DNA of 64,000 nt, taken from Fibrobacter sp. GTDB taxonomy: Bacteria > Fibrobacterota > Fibrobacteria > Fibrobacterales > Fibrobacteraceae. The notes beneath the pieces were generated by a model. The model was given only the letters and a program-made list of their open reading frames with translations, made no database searches and was not told where the DNA came from. This document shows positions 1-9,797 of this stretch, one piece after another; the first letter of the stretch is position 1, and each line of letters opens with the position of its first letter. Location: the NCBI GenBank assembly GCA_024398835.1, contig JAKSIK010000003.1:86938-150937 (forward strand), read 5' to 3'. The position numbers were made by a program, and so were the translations under genes.

Positions 1-1
1 A

Positions 2-1444
2 GAACTCAACAAGGACGTTCACTCCAACATGGTGAAGACGGACTTCTATCCGGCTATGGCAGACCTTTGCGCCCGCATGCTGGTGGATCCGCGCATCATT
101 GCCATCACTGGTGAAGGCGATGCTGCCGACGCTTCTCTCGTAGCTGATGCCAAGGCTATTTTCAGCGACCTGGAACGCACCGCTATGCGTGAAATGATCT
201 TGAACGAACATGTGCGTCTTGATGGCCGTACCACGACCGAAGTTCGCCCCATTGAAATTGAGATGGGTGTGCTTCCACGTGCCCATGGTTCCGCCATATT
301 CCAGCGCGGTGAAACTCAAGGCCTCGTCATCTGCACACTCGGTACCAAGGCCGACGAGCAGCGCTACGAAAGCCTCCAGGGCGAAGGCTCCAAGAGCTAC
401 ATGCTCCACTACAACTTCCCGCCGTACTCTGTTGGCGAATGCAAGAAGCTCGGCCTTTCCCGTCGTGAAATCGGTCACGGTCATTTGGCAGAACGCTCTC
501 TCGCAGCCGTTCTTCCGCTGCCCGACGACTTCCCATATACCATCCGCGTGTGCTCTGAGATTCAGGAATCCAACGGTTCCTCTTCCATGGCCTCTGTTTG
601 CGGTGGCTGCTTGAGCTTGATGGACGCTGGCGTTCCTATCAAGGCTCCTGTGGCTGGTGTTGCTATGGGCCTCATCTCTGAGAAGGGTTCCGTTAAGGAA
701 GGTGGCAAGATTGAAATCTTGACCGACATCACTGGTACGGAAGACCACCTCGGCGATATGGACTTCAAGGTAACAGGTACTGCTGAAGGTATCACTGCTT
801 TCCAGATGGATATCAAGATTCGCGGTATCACTCCGGAACTCATGCGCAAGGCTTTGGAACAGGCCAAGCAGGGGCGTCTCCACATTTTGGAAAAGATGAC
901 CACTCTCGGTCTCCCTGCTCCTCGCCCCAAGGTGTCTGAAAAGGCTCCGACCATGCTCAAGATGCGCATTCCTACCACCAAGATCCGTGATGTGATTGGC
1001 TCTGGTGGATCTGTGATCAAGGGCATGCAGGCTCAGACAGGCTGCACCATCAACATCGACGACAATGGCAATATTGATATCGCTGCTCCGACCGGCAAGG
1101 CTGGCGAAGTCTGCCGTCGCATGATTGAAGAACTCACTGCCGAACCGGAACCAGGCCGCAAGTACAAGGGCAAGGTGAAGACGATTCAGCCCTTTGGAGC
1201 ATTCGTCGAAATCCTCCCGGGTCGTGACGGCCTCGTGCACATCTCTGAACTTGCCGACCATCGCGTCGAAAAGGTGGAAGATGTGGTTCACGTTGGTGAC
1301 GAAGTGGAAGTCCTTTGCCTCGGCGTTGACCCGAAGGGCAAGGTGAAGCTCTCCATGAAGGCTCTTCTGCCGCCGAAGCCGGCTGCAGAACCTGCTGCTG
1401 AAGCTCCGGCCGAAGCTGCTCCTGAAGCACCTGCGGAAGGCTAA
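2..1444 (+). CDS. pnp: Polyribonucleotide nucleotidyltransferase (PNPase), 5' end outside the window
   Basis: 3'-to-5' phosphorolytic exoribonuclease of mRNA decay. The frame is open from base 2, so the visible 480 residues are the C-terminal part of a protein that is normally about 700. In order they show the end of the linker, the second RNase PH-like domain (LDGRTTTEVRPIEIE; catalytic-site stretch EDHLGDMDFKV), a KH domain with the GxxG loop IGSGGSVI, and an S1 domain (GRKYKGKVKTIQPFGAFVE). An Ala/Pro/Glu-rich tail closes the protein. The first RNase PH domain must lie upstream. A strong hairpin terminator follows the stop codon. Confidence 0.97.
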   Translation, partial: ELNKDVHSNMVKTDFYPAMADLCARMLVDPRIIAITGEGDAADASLVADAKAIFSDLERTAMREMILNEHVRLDGRTTTEVRPIEIEMGVLPRAHGSAIFQRGETQGLVICTLGTKADEQRYESLQGEGSKSYMLHYNFPPYSVGECKKLGLSRREIGHGHLAERSLAAVLPLPDDFPYTIRVCSEIQESNGSSSMASVCGGCLSLMDAGVPIKAPVAGVAMGLISEKGSVKEGGKIEILTDITGTEDHLGDMDFKVTGTAEGITAFQMDIKIRGITPELMRKALEQAKQGRLHILEKMTTLGLPAPRPKVSEKAPTMLKMRIPTTKIRDVIGSGGSVIKGMQAQTGCTINIDDNGNIDIAAPTGKAGEVCRRMIEELTAEPEPGRKYKGKVKTIQPFGAFVEILPGRDGLVHISELADHRVEKVEDVVHVGDEVEVLCLGVDPKGKVKLSMKALLPPKPAAEPAAEAPAEAAPEAPAEG

Positions 1445-1465
1445 TTCACTTAGTATACATATAAA

Positions 1466-1504
1466 TTAAAATCCCCTGGCTATGTGGCTGGGGGATTTTT
1501 TTTG
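1466..1504 (+). terminator. Rho-independent terminator of pnp
   Basis: An AATCCCC/GGGGATT stem is followed by a run of nine T residues, about 25 bases after the pnp stop. The rest of the 313-base gap up to hemL shows no convincing gene; a 61-codon ORF there has no ribosome-binding site and ordinary-looking spacer composition. Confidence 0.85.
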
Positions 1505-1757
1505 TAATAAAGTCTTAGATTTTTTGAAGTTGGGATAAGAAATATTGTATCGTTTTCAGCAGAATGCCGTTGGTTTGGAACGTTGATTCCTATTGACTAT
1601 TTTGCCGGGTCAATGGGGGATTATGTCGGCAAGATTTCAAAATGGGGAACACCTGATGAATTTAATGGATTTTTGCAAAAAATTTCGGCTCAGCCATGCC
1701 AGAATATAAACATTTTGTCGCGACACTCGCCTTGTACTTTTTTCTACTTTTCCCAAT

Positions 1758-3050
1758 ATGAACCATAGCGTTAGCGAAAAACTTTTTGCAGAAGCCAAGA
1801 CTTTGATGCCGGGCGGCGTGAATAGCCCGGTCCGTGCCTACAGTAACGTGGGGGCTGTTCCTCCGTTCATCGCCCGCGCGAAGGGCAGTCACATCTTCGA
1901 TGTGGACGGCAACGAATATGTGGATTATGTGGGCAGTTGGGGCCCGATGATGCTCGGCCACGCTCATGACGCGGTTATCAAGGCGGTGGCGGCGACGGCT
2001 GAAAACGGACTCAGTTTCGGCGCTCCGTGCGGCTTGGAATCGGAACTGGCGAAACTCGTGATGAGCCTTGTACCCAGCGTAGAAATGATTCGCATGGTGA
2101 ACAGCGGCACCGAAGCAACGATGAGCGCCATCCGTGCGGCGCGAGGCTTTACCGGTCGCGACAAGATTATCAAGTTCGAAGGCTGCTACCACGGTCACAG
2201 CGATAGCCTCCTCATCAAGGCGGGTTCTGGCATGCTCACGACGGGCAAACCCAGCAGCAAGGGTGTTCCGGCCGACCTCGCGAAATACACTTTGACGCTC
2301 CAGTACAACGATGTGGCGGGCGTCCGCAAAACATTCGACAAGATTGGTGACGAAATCGCGGGCGTGATTGTGGAACCTGTCGCGGGCAACATGGGTGTTG
2401 TTCCTGCGAAGCCCGAATTTTTGCAGGCCCTTTCCGAAGAAACCAAGAAGCACGGCGCCCTTTTGATTATGGACGAAGTGATGACGGGCTTCCGTGTGGG
2501 TATCCATTGCGCGCAAGGTTTGTACGGCATCAAGCCGGACCTCACCACATTCGGGAAAATCATTGGTGGCGGCATGCCGGTGGGCGCTTATGGCGGTCGC
2601 CTGGATGTGATGCAGCAGATTGCTCCATTGGGCGGCATTTACCAGGCGGGAACATTGTCCGGGAATCCGGTCGCCATGGCGGCGGGCCTTGCCACGATGC
2701 GTGAACTCAGCGGCAATCCTGAACATTATGTGCGCGCCGAACGCTCCACGACGAACTTGCTCAATGGCCTCAAGGACGCGGCTGCTTCTGCGGGGATTCC
2801 GCTCACCGCGAACCAGGTGGGCTCTATGGGCTGCATCTTCTTTACGGTCGGCCCCGTGCAGTGCTTTGCCGACGTGCAAAAGTCCGATTTGGAACTGTTC
2901 CGCAGGTACTTCCTCGGGATGCTCGACGAAGGCATCTACTTGGCCCCGAGCCAGTTCGAAGCGATTTTCGTGAGTTCCGCCCACACCGACACCGACATCC
3001 AAAAGACAGTGGATGCCGCCAAAAGAGTCTTCAGACAATTAGCTAAATAG
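1758..3050 (+). CDS. hemL: Glutamate-1-semialdehyde 2,1-aminomutase
   Basis: PLP enzyme that isomerises glutamate-1-semialdehyde to 5-aminolevulinate, the last step of the C5 route to tetrapyrroles, in the cytoplasm. The 430-residue length is normal for the family. Visible signatures are [12 protein letters not shown] at the N terminus, [25 protein letters not shown], the cofactor Asp in [12 protein letters not shown], and the PLP lysine in [17 protein letters not shown] (Lys267). No Shine-Dalgarno is seen; a TACTTT element lies 7 bases before the ATG, compatible with a leaderless mRNA. The 3' end overlaps the convergent membrane-protein gene by 8 bases. Confidence 0.97.
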   Translation: MNHSVSEKLFAEAKTLMPGGVNSPVRAYSNVGAVPPFIARAKGSHIFDVDGNEYVDYVGSWGPMMLGHAHDAVIKAVAATAENGLSFGAPCGLESELAKLVMSLVPSVEMIRMVNSGTEATMSAIRAARGFTGRDKIIKFEGCYHGHSDSLLIKAGSGMLTTGKPSSKGVPADLAKYTLTLQYNDVAGVRKTFDKIGDEIAGVIVEPVAGNMGVVPAKPEFLQALSEETKKHGALLIMDEVMTGFRVGIHCAQGLYGIKPDLTTFGKIIGGGMPVGAYGGRLDVMQQIAPLGGIYQAGTLSGNPVAMAAGLATMRELSGNPEHYVRAERSTTNLLNGLKDAAASAGIPLTANQVGSMGCIFFTVGPVQCFADVQKSDLELFRRYFLGMLDEGIYLAPSQFEAIFVSSAHTDTDIQKTVDAAKRVFRQLAK

Positions 3051-5649
3051 TCGTTTTTTTATTTCTTCTAAGGGCGACAATACCCAGAATGATGAGAAGT
3101 ATTGTTGCAATAGCAGCAATCTTTAAGCACATGTGGAATGGCTGGGAGCGATATTCCATGCGCACTTCGGACTTGCCTTTGGGTACTTCAATGGCACGCA
3201 GTGTACCGAAGGCCTTGAACACCTTGGTCTCGCTGCCATTGACGTAAGCCTTCCAGTAGGGATGGTAGTTTCCGGCCACCACCATGATGGAGGGACGGTC
3301 CGTTTCCACTGCAAACACCTGAGTGTCCATTTTCGGACTTGCAATAAGCTTTGCCTTGCCTTCAGGAGCACCTTCGCTTCCCTTGTTCGTTGGGGCTTCG
3401 GAAAGGATTGCCTTTTCGCGGTATTCAAATCCGTTTCTGAGGGCGTTGATGGCGGCATCATCATCCATCACAACGGCACTACCATACAAGTATGCTTCTC
3501 CCATGGCTGTGGAAATTGGCATGTAAGTGGTGCCCTGACGGCTGTCAAAAATGATAGCTCCGATGTTCATCAAATCTAAGAAGGGGTGAGCCGCATCGGG
3601 ATTATTGATGTTCAAGAGGTAGTTGGCATCGTTTTGTCCGCCGCGGAAGGCGCGGTAAGTTCCAAGCTCGTTGTCGTGGAAACCTTCGGCATTGCGCAGG
3701 TGGTATTGGGAAAGTGCATTCCCGCTGATGGCCTTGTTCTGGCTTAGGGAAAGCACGCGAGGTGTATTCAGACTGTCCGCTTTGTAGGGTGTCTTGATGG
3801 CATTGACAATCCCATTCCCGGGCTGTAGATATTGCTTTGCGGGCACATTTTGGATGAATGCTCCGTTGATGAAGAACAGTTCTACACCAGCGGCAATGGT
3901 GAGGATGCAGACCTTGTATGCAACGGAACCTTTCCATTTGAAAATCGCCCAAGTGACGGCGATAATTGCGAGAATGAGAATGAAGCCTGGAATGACTTTA
4001 CCGGCGGTGACATTCATGACCACTTCATTGAGTGGCTTGAAGTAGGGAGCAGCCACCGGATCGCTCATCAGCTTTTGCCCGCTCATGAGGAAAAGCCCGA
4101 TGAAGGCAAACCCGACAATAACGCAAACCTGAATGGCTCTGGATGTTCCTGGCAGTTTCTGCTTGAATGCGTTTGTGAAATTCTGGATGTTGAGTGCTTT
4201 GCCCTGGTCATCAACGCTCATCACGCCGAGAGCAACAATGGCGTAGAGAACCATTACCACCAAGCCAAAACCGCTAATGAAGAGGGTCCAGTTGAATCTC
4301 GCGATAACTGCAATGAAAAGTAGCACAATGAACATTACGGTTCCGTGCAAGAGTGCCTTCTTGTTTTTGACCGCTTCCGCACTTTCGTCTGCGAGAGCCT
4401 TTACCACAGGGGCCGCCATCATCACAAGGAGGAGGGGAAGCCAGAACAGCGCCATGCCGGGAGCGCGGAAACTCTTTGCTCCAGGGAGAATGTTGTACCA
4501 GAGTTTGAACAGGGGAGAGTGAATTCCCATGCCATAGCTGAGCGCGAGAACTGCGCCTAGACCCCAGAAAACGGCAGTGCGGCGCTTACCAGGGAGAAAG
4601 AGGCAAAGGAATCCGAGGAACGTGAGAAGGGCGCCTGCGTTGTTGTGGTCCAACTTGAAGGAGTTGTGACCCCAATAGAAGGGTGAACCCTGGCTCCCTG
4701 CAGATGCCATTGCACGATATTCCTCCATGGAGATGTTTACGAAGGAGGAACCCGTCAGGTCATTCGTTTTTTCATCCTGGGTATAGACATCTACGCCTAC
4801 AAAACCGGGAAGTAGCATTTGAGCCAGTTCTTCTTGATGGAGGCACCAGCTAGTCGCATGGCCGTAGTTGGTATGTGCCTCATCACCACGAACGGATTGC
4901 GTTGTGGTGTAAATGTAGGTAGGGAGAATCTGGAAGCAGGACATGGCGAGCCCCAAAGCCAATGCAATTGCTGCTAGTCCAAGGCGTTTCCCTTTTGTAG
5001 CAAGACCATCGGCGTGGAACGCCACTTCGTATAAGGCATAGAAACCGGCTCCCCAGAGGAAGAAGTAGGTGAGCTGGATGTGCGAACCAAGAATCATCCA
5101 TACAATGCTTAGGGCAAGAACGATGAGATAGGGAAGGCTGCCTGTACGGATGACTTTGCGAATGGCGAGAAGGGCAAGAGGGGCGATGGCAAAAACCATC
5201 ATCTTTCCATCGTGGCCGCCATAGATGTAGGTGAAGTATTCGGGAGAGAATGCGTATAAGAACCCGAGTAGAGCGCCCCACCAGCGGCTTCCTGTCAGAT
5301 TCCATGCAAGGAGGAACGCACTAATGAACGCAACCCAGATGGTTGCGATGAACTTCATTCCTACTGCTCTGGCAGGATCTGTAAGGAATTGTACCCAAAC
5401 TAGCGGGTGATACACGTCGGCGAATGCGGCGTCAATGGTAGGTACTCCACCTAGACGGCTGTCATCCCATTCCGTCATCACAACGTTTTCTGCACGAAGG
5501 ATTCTAGACCCGATGCCGTTGAGTTGGTCGCTGTTCAGCATCAGTAAATCGGGATTGAACACGAATTCCCGGAATACAATTAAAAGAATGACGAGAAATA
5601 ATACCGCAATACTTCCGAAAAATACGGAATTCTTTTCAAAGATTTTCAT
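3043..5649 (-). CDS. YfhO-family polytopic membrane protein
   Basis: An 868-residue integral membrane protein with about a dozen hydrophobic segments, a first luminal or periplasmic loop rich in aromatic and acidic residues, and a soluble C-terminal part of about 250 residues ending in one more membrane segment and a basic tail (RRNKKTTI). This is the layout of the bacterial YfhO family (GT-C-like fold, implicated in transferring sugars to cell-envelope polymers in Bacillus and Listeria). The substrate here is unknown. Recognisable stretches include [11 protein letters not shown] and [19 protein letters not shown] small membrane-protein gene lies 11 bases upstream in the same direction and may be co-transcribed. 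Confidence 0.8.
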   Translation of the reverse strand: MKIFEKNSVFFGSIAVLFLVILLIVFREFVFNPDLLMLNSDQLNGIGSRILRAENVVMTEWDDSRLGGVPTIDAAFADVYHPLVWVQFLTDPARAVGMKFIATIWVAFISAFLLAWNLTGSRWWGALLGFLYAFSPEYFTYIYGGHDGKMMVFAIAPLALLAIRKVIRTGSLPYLIVLALSIVWMILGSHIQLTYFFLWGAGFYALYEVAFHADGLATKGKRLGLAAIALALGLAMSCFQILPTYIYTTTQSVRGDEAHTNYGHATSWCLHQEELAQMLLPGFVGVDVYTQDEKTNDLTGSSFVNISMEEYRAMASAGSQGSPFYWGHNSFKLDHNNAGALLTFLGFLCLFLPGKRRTAVFWGLGAVLALSYGMGIHSPLFKLWYNILPGAKSFRAPGMALFWLPLLLVMMAAPVVKALADESAEAVKNKKALLHGTVMFIVLLFIAVIARFNWTLFISGFGLVVMVLYAIVALGVMSVDDQGKALNIQNFTNAFKQKLPGTSRAIQVCVIVGFAFIGLFLMSGQKLMSDPVAAPYFKPLNEVVMNVTAGKVIPGFILILAIIAVTWAIFKWKGSVAYKVCILTIAAGVELFFINGAFIQNVPAKQYLQPGNGIVNAIKTPYKADSLNTPRVLSLSQNKAISGNALSQYHLRNAEGFHDNELGTYRAFRGGQNDANYLLNINNPDAAHPFLDLMNIGAIIFDSRQGTTYMPISTAMGEAYLYGSAVVMDDDAAINALRNGFEYREKAILSEAPTNKGSEGAPEGKAKLIASPKMDTQVFAVETDRPSIMVVAGNYHPYWKAYVNGSETKVFKAFGTLRAIEVPKGKSEVRMEYRSQPFHMCLKIAAIATILLIILGIVALRRNKKTTI

Positions 5650-5660
5650 AATCCAACTTT

Positions 5661-5771
5661 TTAGTCAATAGTGTTTTCATCAATCTGGGTGGTTTTGACC
5701 AGACTGTAAATGCCGAATGCCGAAATGATGCAAACGGCTGCGACGACCACATATTTTATGAGTTTTGCCAT
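5661..5771 (-). CDS. Small single-pass membrane protein, 36 residues
   Basis: Short ORF read from the sequence: MAKLIKYVVVAAVCIISAFG begins it and DENTIDstop ends it. The start has a good Shine-Dalgarno (AAGGAG, 6 bases before the ATG). The product would be one N-terminal membrane helix with a short polar C terminus. It lies between the YfhO-like gene and the ArsR-methyltransferase gene, both on the same strand, with 11- and 16-base gaps, so one transcript is likely. Function unknown. The ribosome-binding site and spacing are the reasons for calling it real. Confidence 0.6.
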   Translation of the reverse strand: MAKLIKYVVVAAVCIISAFGIYSLVKTTQIDENTID

Positions 5772-5787
5772 AAGGGTCTCCTTGTGT

Positions 5788-6744
5788 CTAAACCTTATCA
5801 ATCTTTTCCAGAATCATGCAGATGACGGGGAGTTTCTTATCCACCTCGTTTTCGCTAGGGATGATTTCGGAGAGGATGATTTTGCAATTAAATTCTTTAA
5901 CGAAAAACTCCAGTTGCTTGCTATCGAAGCCAAGCCAGATGTGCCCATGGGTGGTACGGAAGGATTCTTCCTTGTGCTGTGCCAGGTCTAGTAGGGCGAG
6001 TGTTCCACCGGGCTTGAGGATGCGGATGGCTTCCTTTAAGGCTAATCGCGGGTCCATTGCATGATGGAGCACCTGACTCATCAACACCAAATCGGCAAAG
6101 TCAGAAGGAAGTCCGGTCTGGGTCATGTCCGCCACTTTCGGGGTGATGTTGTCGAAACCCTTGTGCTTGATGATGCGTTGTAGGCCGGAAATGACTTTGG
6201 GGTCGCAATCTAATGCTGTCACATGCTTGCAGCGGGTAGCGAGCATTAAGGAGAGGTCTCCGCCCTCGCCACAACCGATGTCCACCGCATTTTCAAAGGG
6301 AATCATCAGCTTGCTGAAGAGGCTGATTTGCGCCTTAAGACTACCGCCGGCCTGGTCCAGCTTGTGAATCTGGCCCTTGGTCTTATCGGTACGTTCCTGC
6401 AGTTTCTGTTCTGCGCGGCATTGGATGATGTCGTGGTCCGGAAGGTTGTTGTAGGCATCCCGGATGATGGAAAGAACCCGATTGCTGAGGAGCAGTTCTT
6501 CGCTGAGGCCGTAGTAGGCCTTGATGCCATCTCGGCGGTCTTTCAGAAGGTTGCAACTGGAGAGTTTTGCAAGGTGCCTACTGGCGTTGCTCTGGTGAAT
6601 GTCTAGAATGTCCTTGATTTCATTAACAGTCCATTCCGCCTGATCCAGAAGCATGAGAATCTTGAGACGCATTTCGTCGGAAATGGCCGAGAAAAGTTCC
6701 ATGCTCGGTATGATAGGCTCGCGAATGGGTTCCTGACTAGACAC
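5788..6744 (-). CDS. ArsR-type HTH regulator fused to a class I SAM-dependent methyltransferase
   Basis: The N-terminal half (residues about 15-85) is a winged helix of ArsR type: ELFSAISDEMRLKILMLL, then a recognition helix in HQSNASRHLAKL. The C-terminal half is a Rossmann methyltransferase with SAM motif I at about 153-161 (VDIGCGEGG), an acidic residue in TALDCDP, and a Ubi/Gcd14-like LKPGGTLALLDLAQH. The family probably couples metabolite or metal sensing to methyl transfer; the substrate is unknown. I chose a GTG start preceded by GGAGG with a 4-base gap. The frame stays open further upstream, but those starts would overlap the divergent PAP2 gene. Confidence 0.82.
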   Translation of the reverse strand: MSSQEPIREPIIPSMELFSAISDEMRLKILMLLDQAEWTVNEIKDILDIHQSNASRHLAKLSSCNLLKDRRDGIKAYYGLSEELLLSNRVLSIIRDAYNNLPDHDIIQCRAEQKLQERTDKTKGQIHKLDQAGGSLKAQISLFSKLMIPFENAVDIGCGEGGDLSLMLATRCKHVTALDCDPKVISGLQRIIKHKGFDNITPKVADMTQTGLPSDFADLVLMSQVLHHAMDPRLALKEAIRILKPGGTLALLDLAQHKEESFRTTHGHIWLGFDSKQLEFFVKEFNCKIILSEIIPSENEVDKKLPVICMILEKIDKV

Positions 6745-6796
6745 TTTGCCTCCAGTTACTTCTAAAGAGGAATATAATTTTTTAGTTTGAGTGTTG

Positions 6797-7648
6797 ATGA
6801 GAAAGTCCTTCGTAAAATTACTGATTTTCACCTTTGTTGCCTGTTTTGGACCCACAAAAGGTTGGTGTGCGGAGGATGATTGTCCGTCAGAAAAAATTTT
6901 ACCGCGATTTGAAGTTTCTTTGTATAGCGATATTCCGCTGGTGATTGGCTCAGCAGCAATTAGTTTGTATGGAAACTATCGGGCATCCCAGATGGATAAA
7001 CCTTTGGAAGACGAAATTCGCCCTGAATCAAGGCTCCTTCCTTGGGATAAACCTATTGCTGGCCGCTATGATGAAAATGCGGCTAGGGCCAGCCAGTATG
7101 CGGCTGTTCTTGGAGCCATGCCTCTTGTGCTTGGAGGAATTTCCATTGCTCGCGATGAAGCTACTTGGGGCGAATTCGGGGCTTTTACCTTGATGTTTGC
7201 GGAGGCGCTTGCCATTCAAAATGGAATTAACATGCTGGCGCGCTCCTTGGAAGTTTGGCCACGGCCCTATATTTACGGCAAGTCTGGCGATGCGCTTCGT
7301 GAGGCGGAAGACGCAGATGCAGAGGCTTACGGCTCCTTCTTCTCAGGGCACGCTTCTGCGGCGTTTATGGTGGCTACCTTCACCTCGGAATGGTTCTCCA
7401 CCATCTATCCCAATTCTCCATACAAATCTCTGGTTTGGACCAGCACCATGTCTCTGGCCGGTTTCGTCGGGGTACTTCGCATCGCGGCTGGAAGGCATTA
7501 TCCGACGGACGTAGCCGCTGGCGCTCTTGTAGGGACGGGTGTGAGTTTGGCGGTGATACGGGCGCATAAGAAACCTCTCCGAATCGGCGGGAATCAGATT
7601 TCCTTCTGGGCGGTGCCAAATAGTGTTGGAACGGTGGTATCGTTCTAA
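6797..7648 (+). CDS. PAP2-superfamily (type 2 phosphatidic acid phosphatase) protein, exported
   Basis: Membrane-associated or periplasmic phosphatase of lipid or undecaprenyl phosphates. All three PAP2 motifs are present in order: ARSLEVWPRPY (C1), YGSFFSGHASAAF (C2, usual PSGH reads FSGH) and LRIAAGRHYPTDVAAG (C3, with the catalytic His and Asp). A signal peptide precedes them (KSFVKLLIFTFVACF). In-frame GTG and TTG codons sit 6 and 3 bases upstream of the chosen ATG, so the start is uncertain by two residues. It diverges from the ArsR-methyltransferase gene across about 50 bases, which must hold both promoters. Confidence 0.88.
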   Translation: MRKSFVKLLIFTFVACFGPTKGWCAEDDCPSEKILPRFEVSLYSDIPLVIGSAAISLYGNYRASQMDKPLEDEIRPESRLLPWDKPIAGRYDENAARASQYAAVLGAMPLVLGGISIARDEATWGEFGAFTLMFAEALAIQNGINMLARSLEVWPRPYIYGKSGDALREAEDADAEAYGSFFSGHASAAFMVATFTSEWFSTIYPNSPYKSLVWTSTMSLAGFVGVLRIAAGRHYPTDVAAGALVGTGVSLAVIRAHKKPLRIGGNQISFWAVPNSVGTVVSF

Positions 7649-7723
7649 ATTGTATGGGCTCGCAAACTTTTTCTCTAAATAGATATATATTTCCTATAGA
7701 TTTTTTCTCAACTCAGAATATCG

Positions 7724-8665
7724 ATGAAACGACTCCTTTTTGCATTTATTCTTTCTGCCGGACTTGTTTCCGCCGCTACTGCAGCCCCTACCATTAAAGA
7801 TTCCCGTGATGGCCATAATTACAAAACTATGGCCTCAGGCGAATACAACTGGTTTACGGAAAATTTGAGCGCCAAACAACAGGGCGTCTGCCCGGAAGGA
7901 ACCCATGTTCCCGATATCAAGGAGTGGTCTGCCATAGTGAAGGACCGCTTTACGGGCCCGCGTAAAAAGCAGAATGTCAAATCCTTTGCCGGTAAGACTA
8001 AAGGCTATTATAATGCGAAAGACAAGAAGAAAAAAGTGAAAGGGAAGGATGCTGCCTATTTTGCTGTTGCAGGTGTAGAAAATCGTGCCATGATGCTGGA
8101 TTTGAAGCGGGGCTCTGCAAAACAGGTGGAACTCCCTGCAGGTTCCGTAGTTGCAGTCCGTTGTGTGAGTGAGCGGGATATTTATGCGGAAAAGGGTATT
8201 GACCGGAAGGCCATGACCTTCGTGGATCCACGCGACAATCAGACCTACAAGGTGGAAGAGAAGGCCGGCATGATTTGGATGAAATCCAACTTGAAGTTCG
8301 GCTTGAAATCCGCAAAGCAGTGCTTTTTGGAAGATTCAGTTTTCTGTGAGAGACATGGCCGCTTTTTTGGGCATGCAGAAGCCAAGAAGGCCTGCCCCAA
8401 GGGGTGGCATTTGCCCGATGACGGCGAGTGGCGGGATTATCAGAAAGATCAGAAGATAGACTGGGATAATCTAGGCCGCGGTGGGTGCAGAGATTGGGAC
8501 GAATACTGCGATGCAGAAAATACGGGCCATTACTGGTCTGCAACATCTATAAAGAAAAACACCGGACGTTCCTGGGAATTCCGGCGTGTAGGAAAGAGCA
8601 TCAACCGCACGGACGAAAGCGTTTTGAAGGGGCTTTATGTCCGCTGCGTGACGGATTTGAAATAA
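7724..8665 (+). CDS. Secreted FISUMP-domain protein
   Basis: A 313-residue exported protein with a clear signal peptide (LLFAFILSAGLVSAATAAP). The C-terminal part carries the Fibrobacter succinogenes major paralogous domain: DPRDNQTYKVEEKAGMIWMK, an ACPKGWHLPDDGEW core, then HYWSATS and a terminal GLYVRCVTD. The N-terminal half contains a second, diverged copy (DSRDGHNYKTMASGEYNW; CPEGTHVPDIKEWSAI; VVAVRCVSE), so the protein looks like a tandem FISUMP pair. The domain's role is not established; cell-surface location is inferred. The next gene converges with adjacent stop codons. Confidence 0.85.
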   Translation: MKRLLFAFILSAGLVSAATAAPTIKDSRDGHNYKTMASGEYNWFTENLSAKQQGVCPEGTHVPDIKEWSAIVKDRFTGPRKKQNVKSFAGKTKGYYNAKDKKKKVKGKDAAYFAVAGVENRAMMLDLKRGSAKQVELPAGSVVAVRCVSERDIYAEKGIDRKAMTFVDPRDNQTYKVEEKAGMIWMKSNLKFGLKSAKQCFLEDSVFCERHGRFFGHAEAKKACPKGWHLPDDGEWRDYQKDQKIDWDNLGRGGCRDWDEYCDAENTGHYWSATSIKKNTGRSWEFRRVGKSINRTDESVLKGLYVRCVTDLK

Positions 8666-9700
8666 TTATTTGATGGTGCTGGTGAGGCGGAAGGCGAGAC
8701 CCACATCACTGAGGGTTTCTTCGCTATATACGCTGAACTGGAGCTTAGATTTTCCGATATTCTTCACGAGAGCCACGGTCCAGGCCAGTTCGTCTGCATT
8801 GGCCTGAATTTCGTCGCGGTCGCGGACGTATTCCAATTCGAACATGAGGTTAGAGAGAATGTCGAAAGTGGGAAGTTCCAAACCGCCGTAGAAAGGCATG
8901 TATTTTTTGCCGGGCTTACCCATGTAGCTGAGTTCGTTGGCCACATAGTTTTCGGCTTCTGTATTGATGTCCTCGTCCTGAGTGTAGAGCAGACCGTATT
9001 CACCGTAGAGGCGGAGGTGAGGGATAAAGCTATAGCTGGCATAAGCGGCCATGCGGTGGGTGAGGAAAGCGGTATTCTGCACCACGTCTACGGCATTGCT
9101 GCGGTAGGCGACCTTCACTTCTAGAGGGAAGGTGAACTTCATGGCGTCTTCCACACGGACATAGCCAGTGTTTGCCTTGCCATCCTTGGCGGCTACCATG
9201 GCATTCAACTGATTGAGACCATGTTTCCAGCCCATTTCCAAAGCGTTGTGGCTGTAATCGCGCATCCAGAGACCGCGGGTGGCCACGTTCTTATCAATGT
9301 ATGTACCGAAGTGGGTGGATTGAGACCAGTCCGTTTTCCAGCGGCCAATCTTCAGGTTCAGCATATCGCTTTCGCCCAGTTTCCACTTGTAGTTCACCCA
9401 GTAGAGGTCGGCGAGAATCTTGTCGTAGGCGGTCGTCTTTCCATCGCCATCCTTAATCTTGTTGCCGAATTCAGGCGCGAAAATGCGGAGCATCACGGTT
9501 CCTTCCAGGTTTTCGCTCTTGTACTGGCCGCCCACATTGGCGCGAATCCAGCCGGAACTGAAGTTGTTGTCGTCATCGGCCAGGGACTTGGTGACCTGGG
9601 TCTGAACGTTTCCCTTCAGGGCAAAAGCGTCTTCATCTGCGTTTGCGGTTGCGAAAAATCCGGCAAACATCAGCGCAGCTGCGATTTTCGTGTATTTCAT
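8666..9700 (-). CDS. Porin-like outer-membrane beta-barrel protein
   Basis: A 344-residue protein with signal peptide (KIAAALMFAGFFATANA) followed by alternating amphipathic strands typical of a beta-barrel (for example GTVMLRIFAPEF, DMLNLKIGRW, HLRLYGEYGLLY, KLQFSVYSEE). It shares sequence with the barrel half of the larger protein at 34500-36056: LKIGRW/FKVGRW, AYRSNAVDVV/AYRSNLFDVV and ELEYVRDRDE/EAEYIADRDE, so the two are paralogues. Substrate unknown. A purine-rich AAGGAG lies just before the ATG. Confidence 0.75.
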   Translation of the reverse strand: MKYTKIAAALMFAGFFATANADEDAFALKGNVQTQVTKSLADDDNNFSSGWIRANVGGQYKSENLEGTVMLRIFAPEFGNKIKDGDGKTTAYDKILADLYWVNYKWKLGESDMLNLKIGRWKTDWSQSTHFGTYIDKNVATRGLWMRDYSHNALEMGWKHGLNQLNAMVAAKDGKANTGYVRVEDAMKFTFPLEVKVAYRSNAVDVVQNTAFLTHRMAAYASYSFIPHLRLYGEYGLLYTQDEDINTEAENYVANELSYMGKPGKKYMPFYGGLELPTFDILSNLMFELEYVRDRDEIQANADELAWTVALVKNIGKSKLQFSVYSEETLSDVGLAFRLTSTIK

Positions 9701-9797
9701 TTTGACTCCTTAAATATTTTTACGGCTCAAAGGTAGAATTTTATTGTATTTTTAACCAGTCCAAAGTGTTTTATTGGATGGTGTTATTGGAGATAAA

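Noticed and set aside
1583..1768. 61-codon ORF before hemL
   Set aside because: No ribosome-binding site, overlaps the hemL start and promoter region, and the protein shows no domain.
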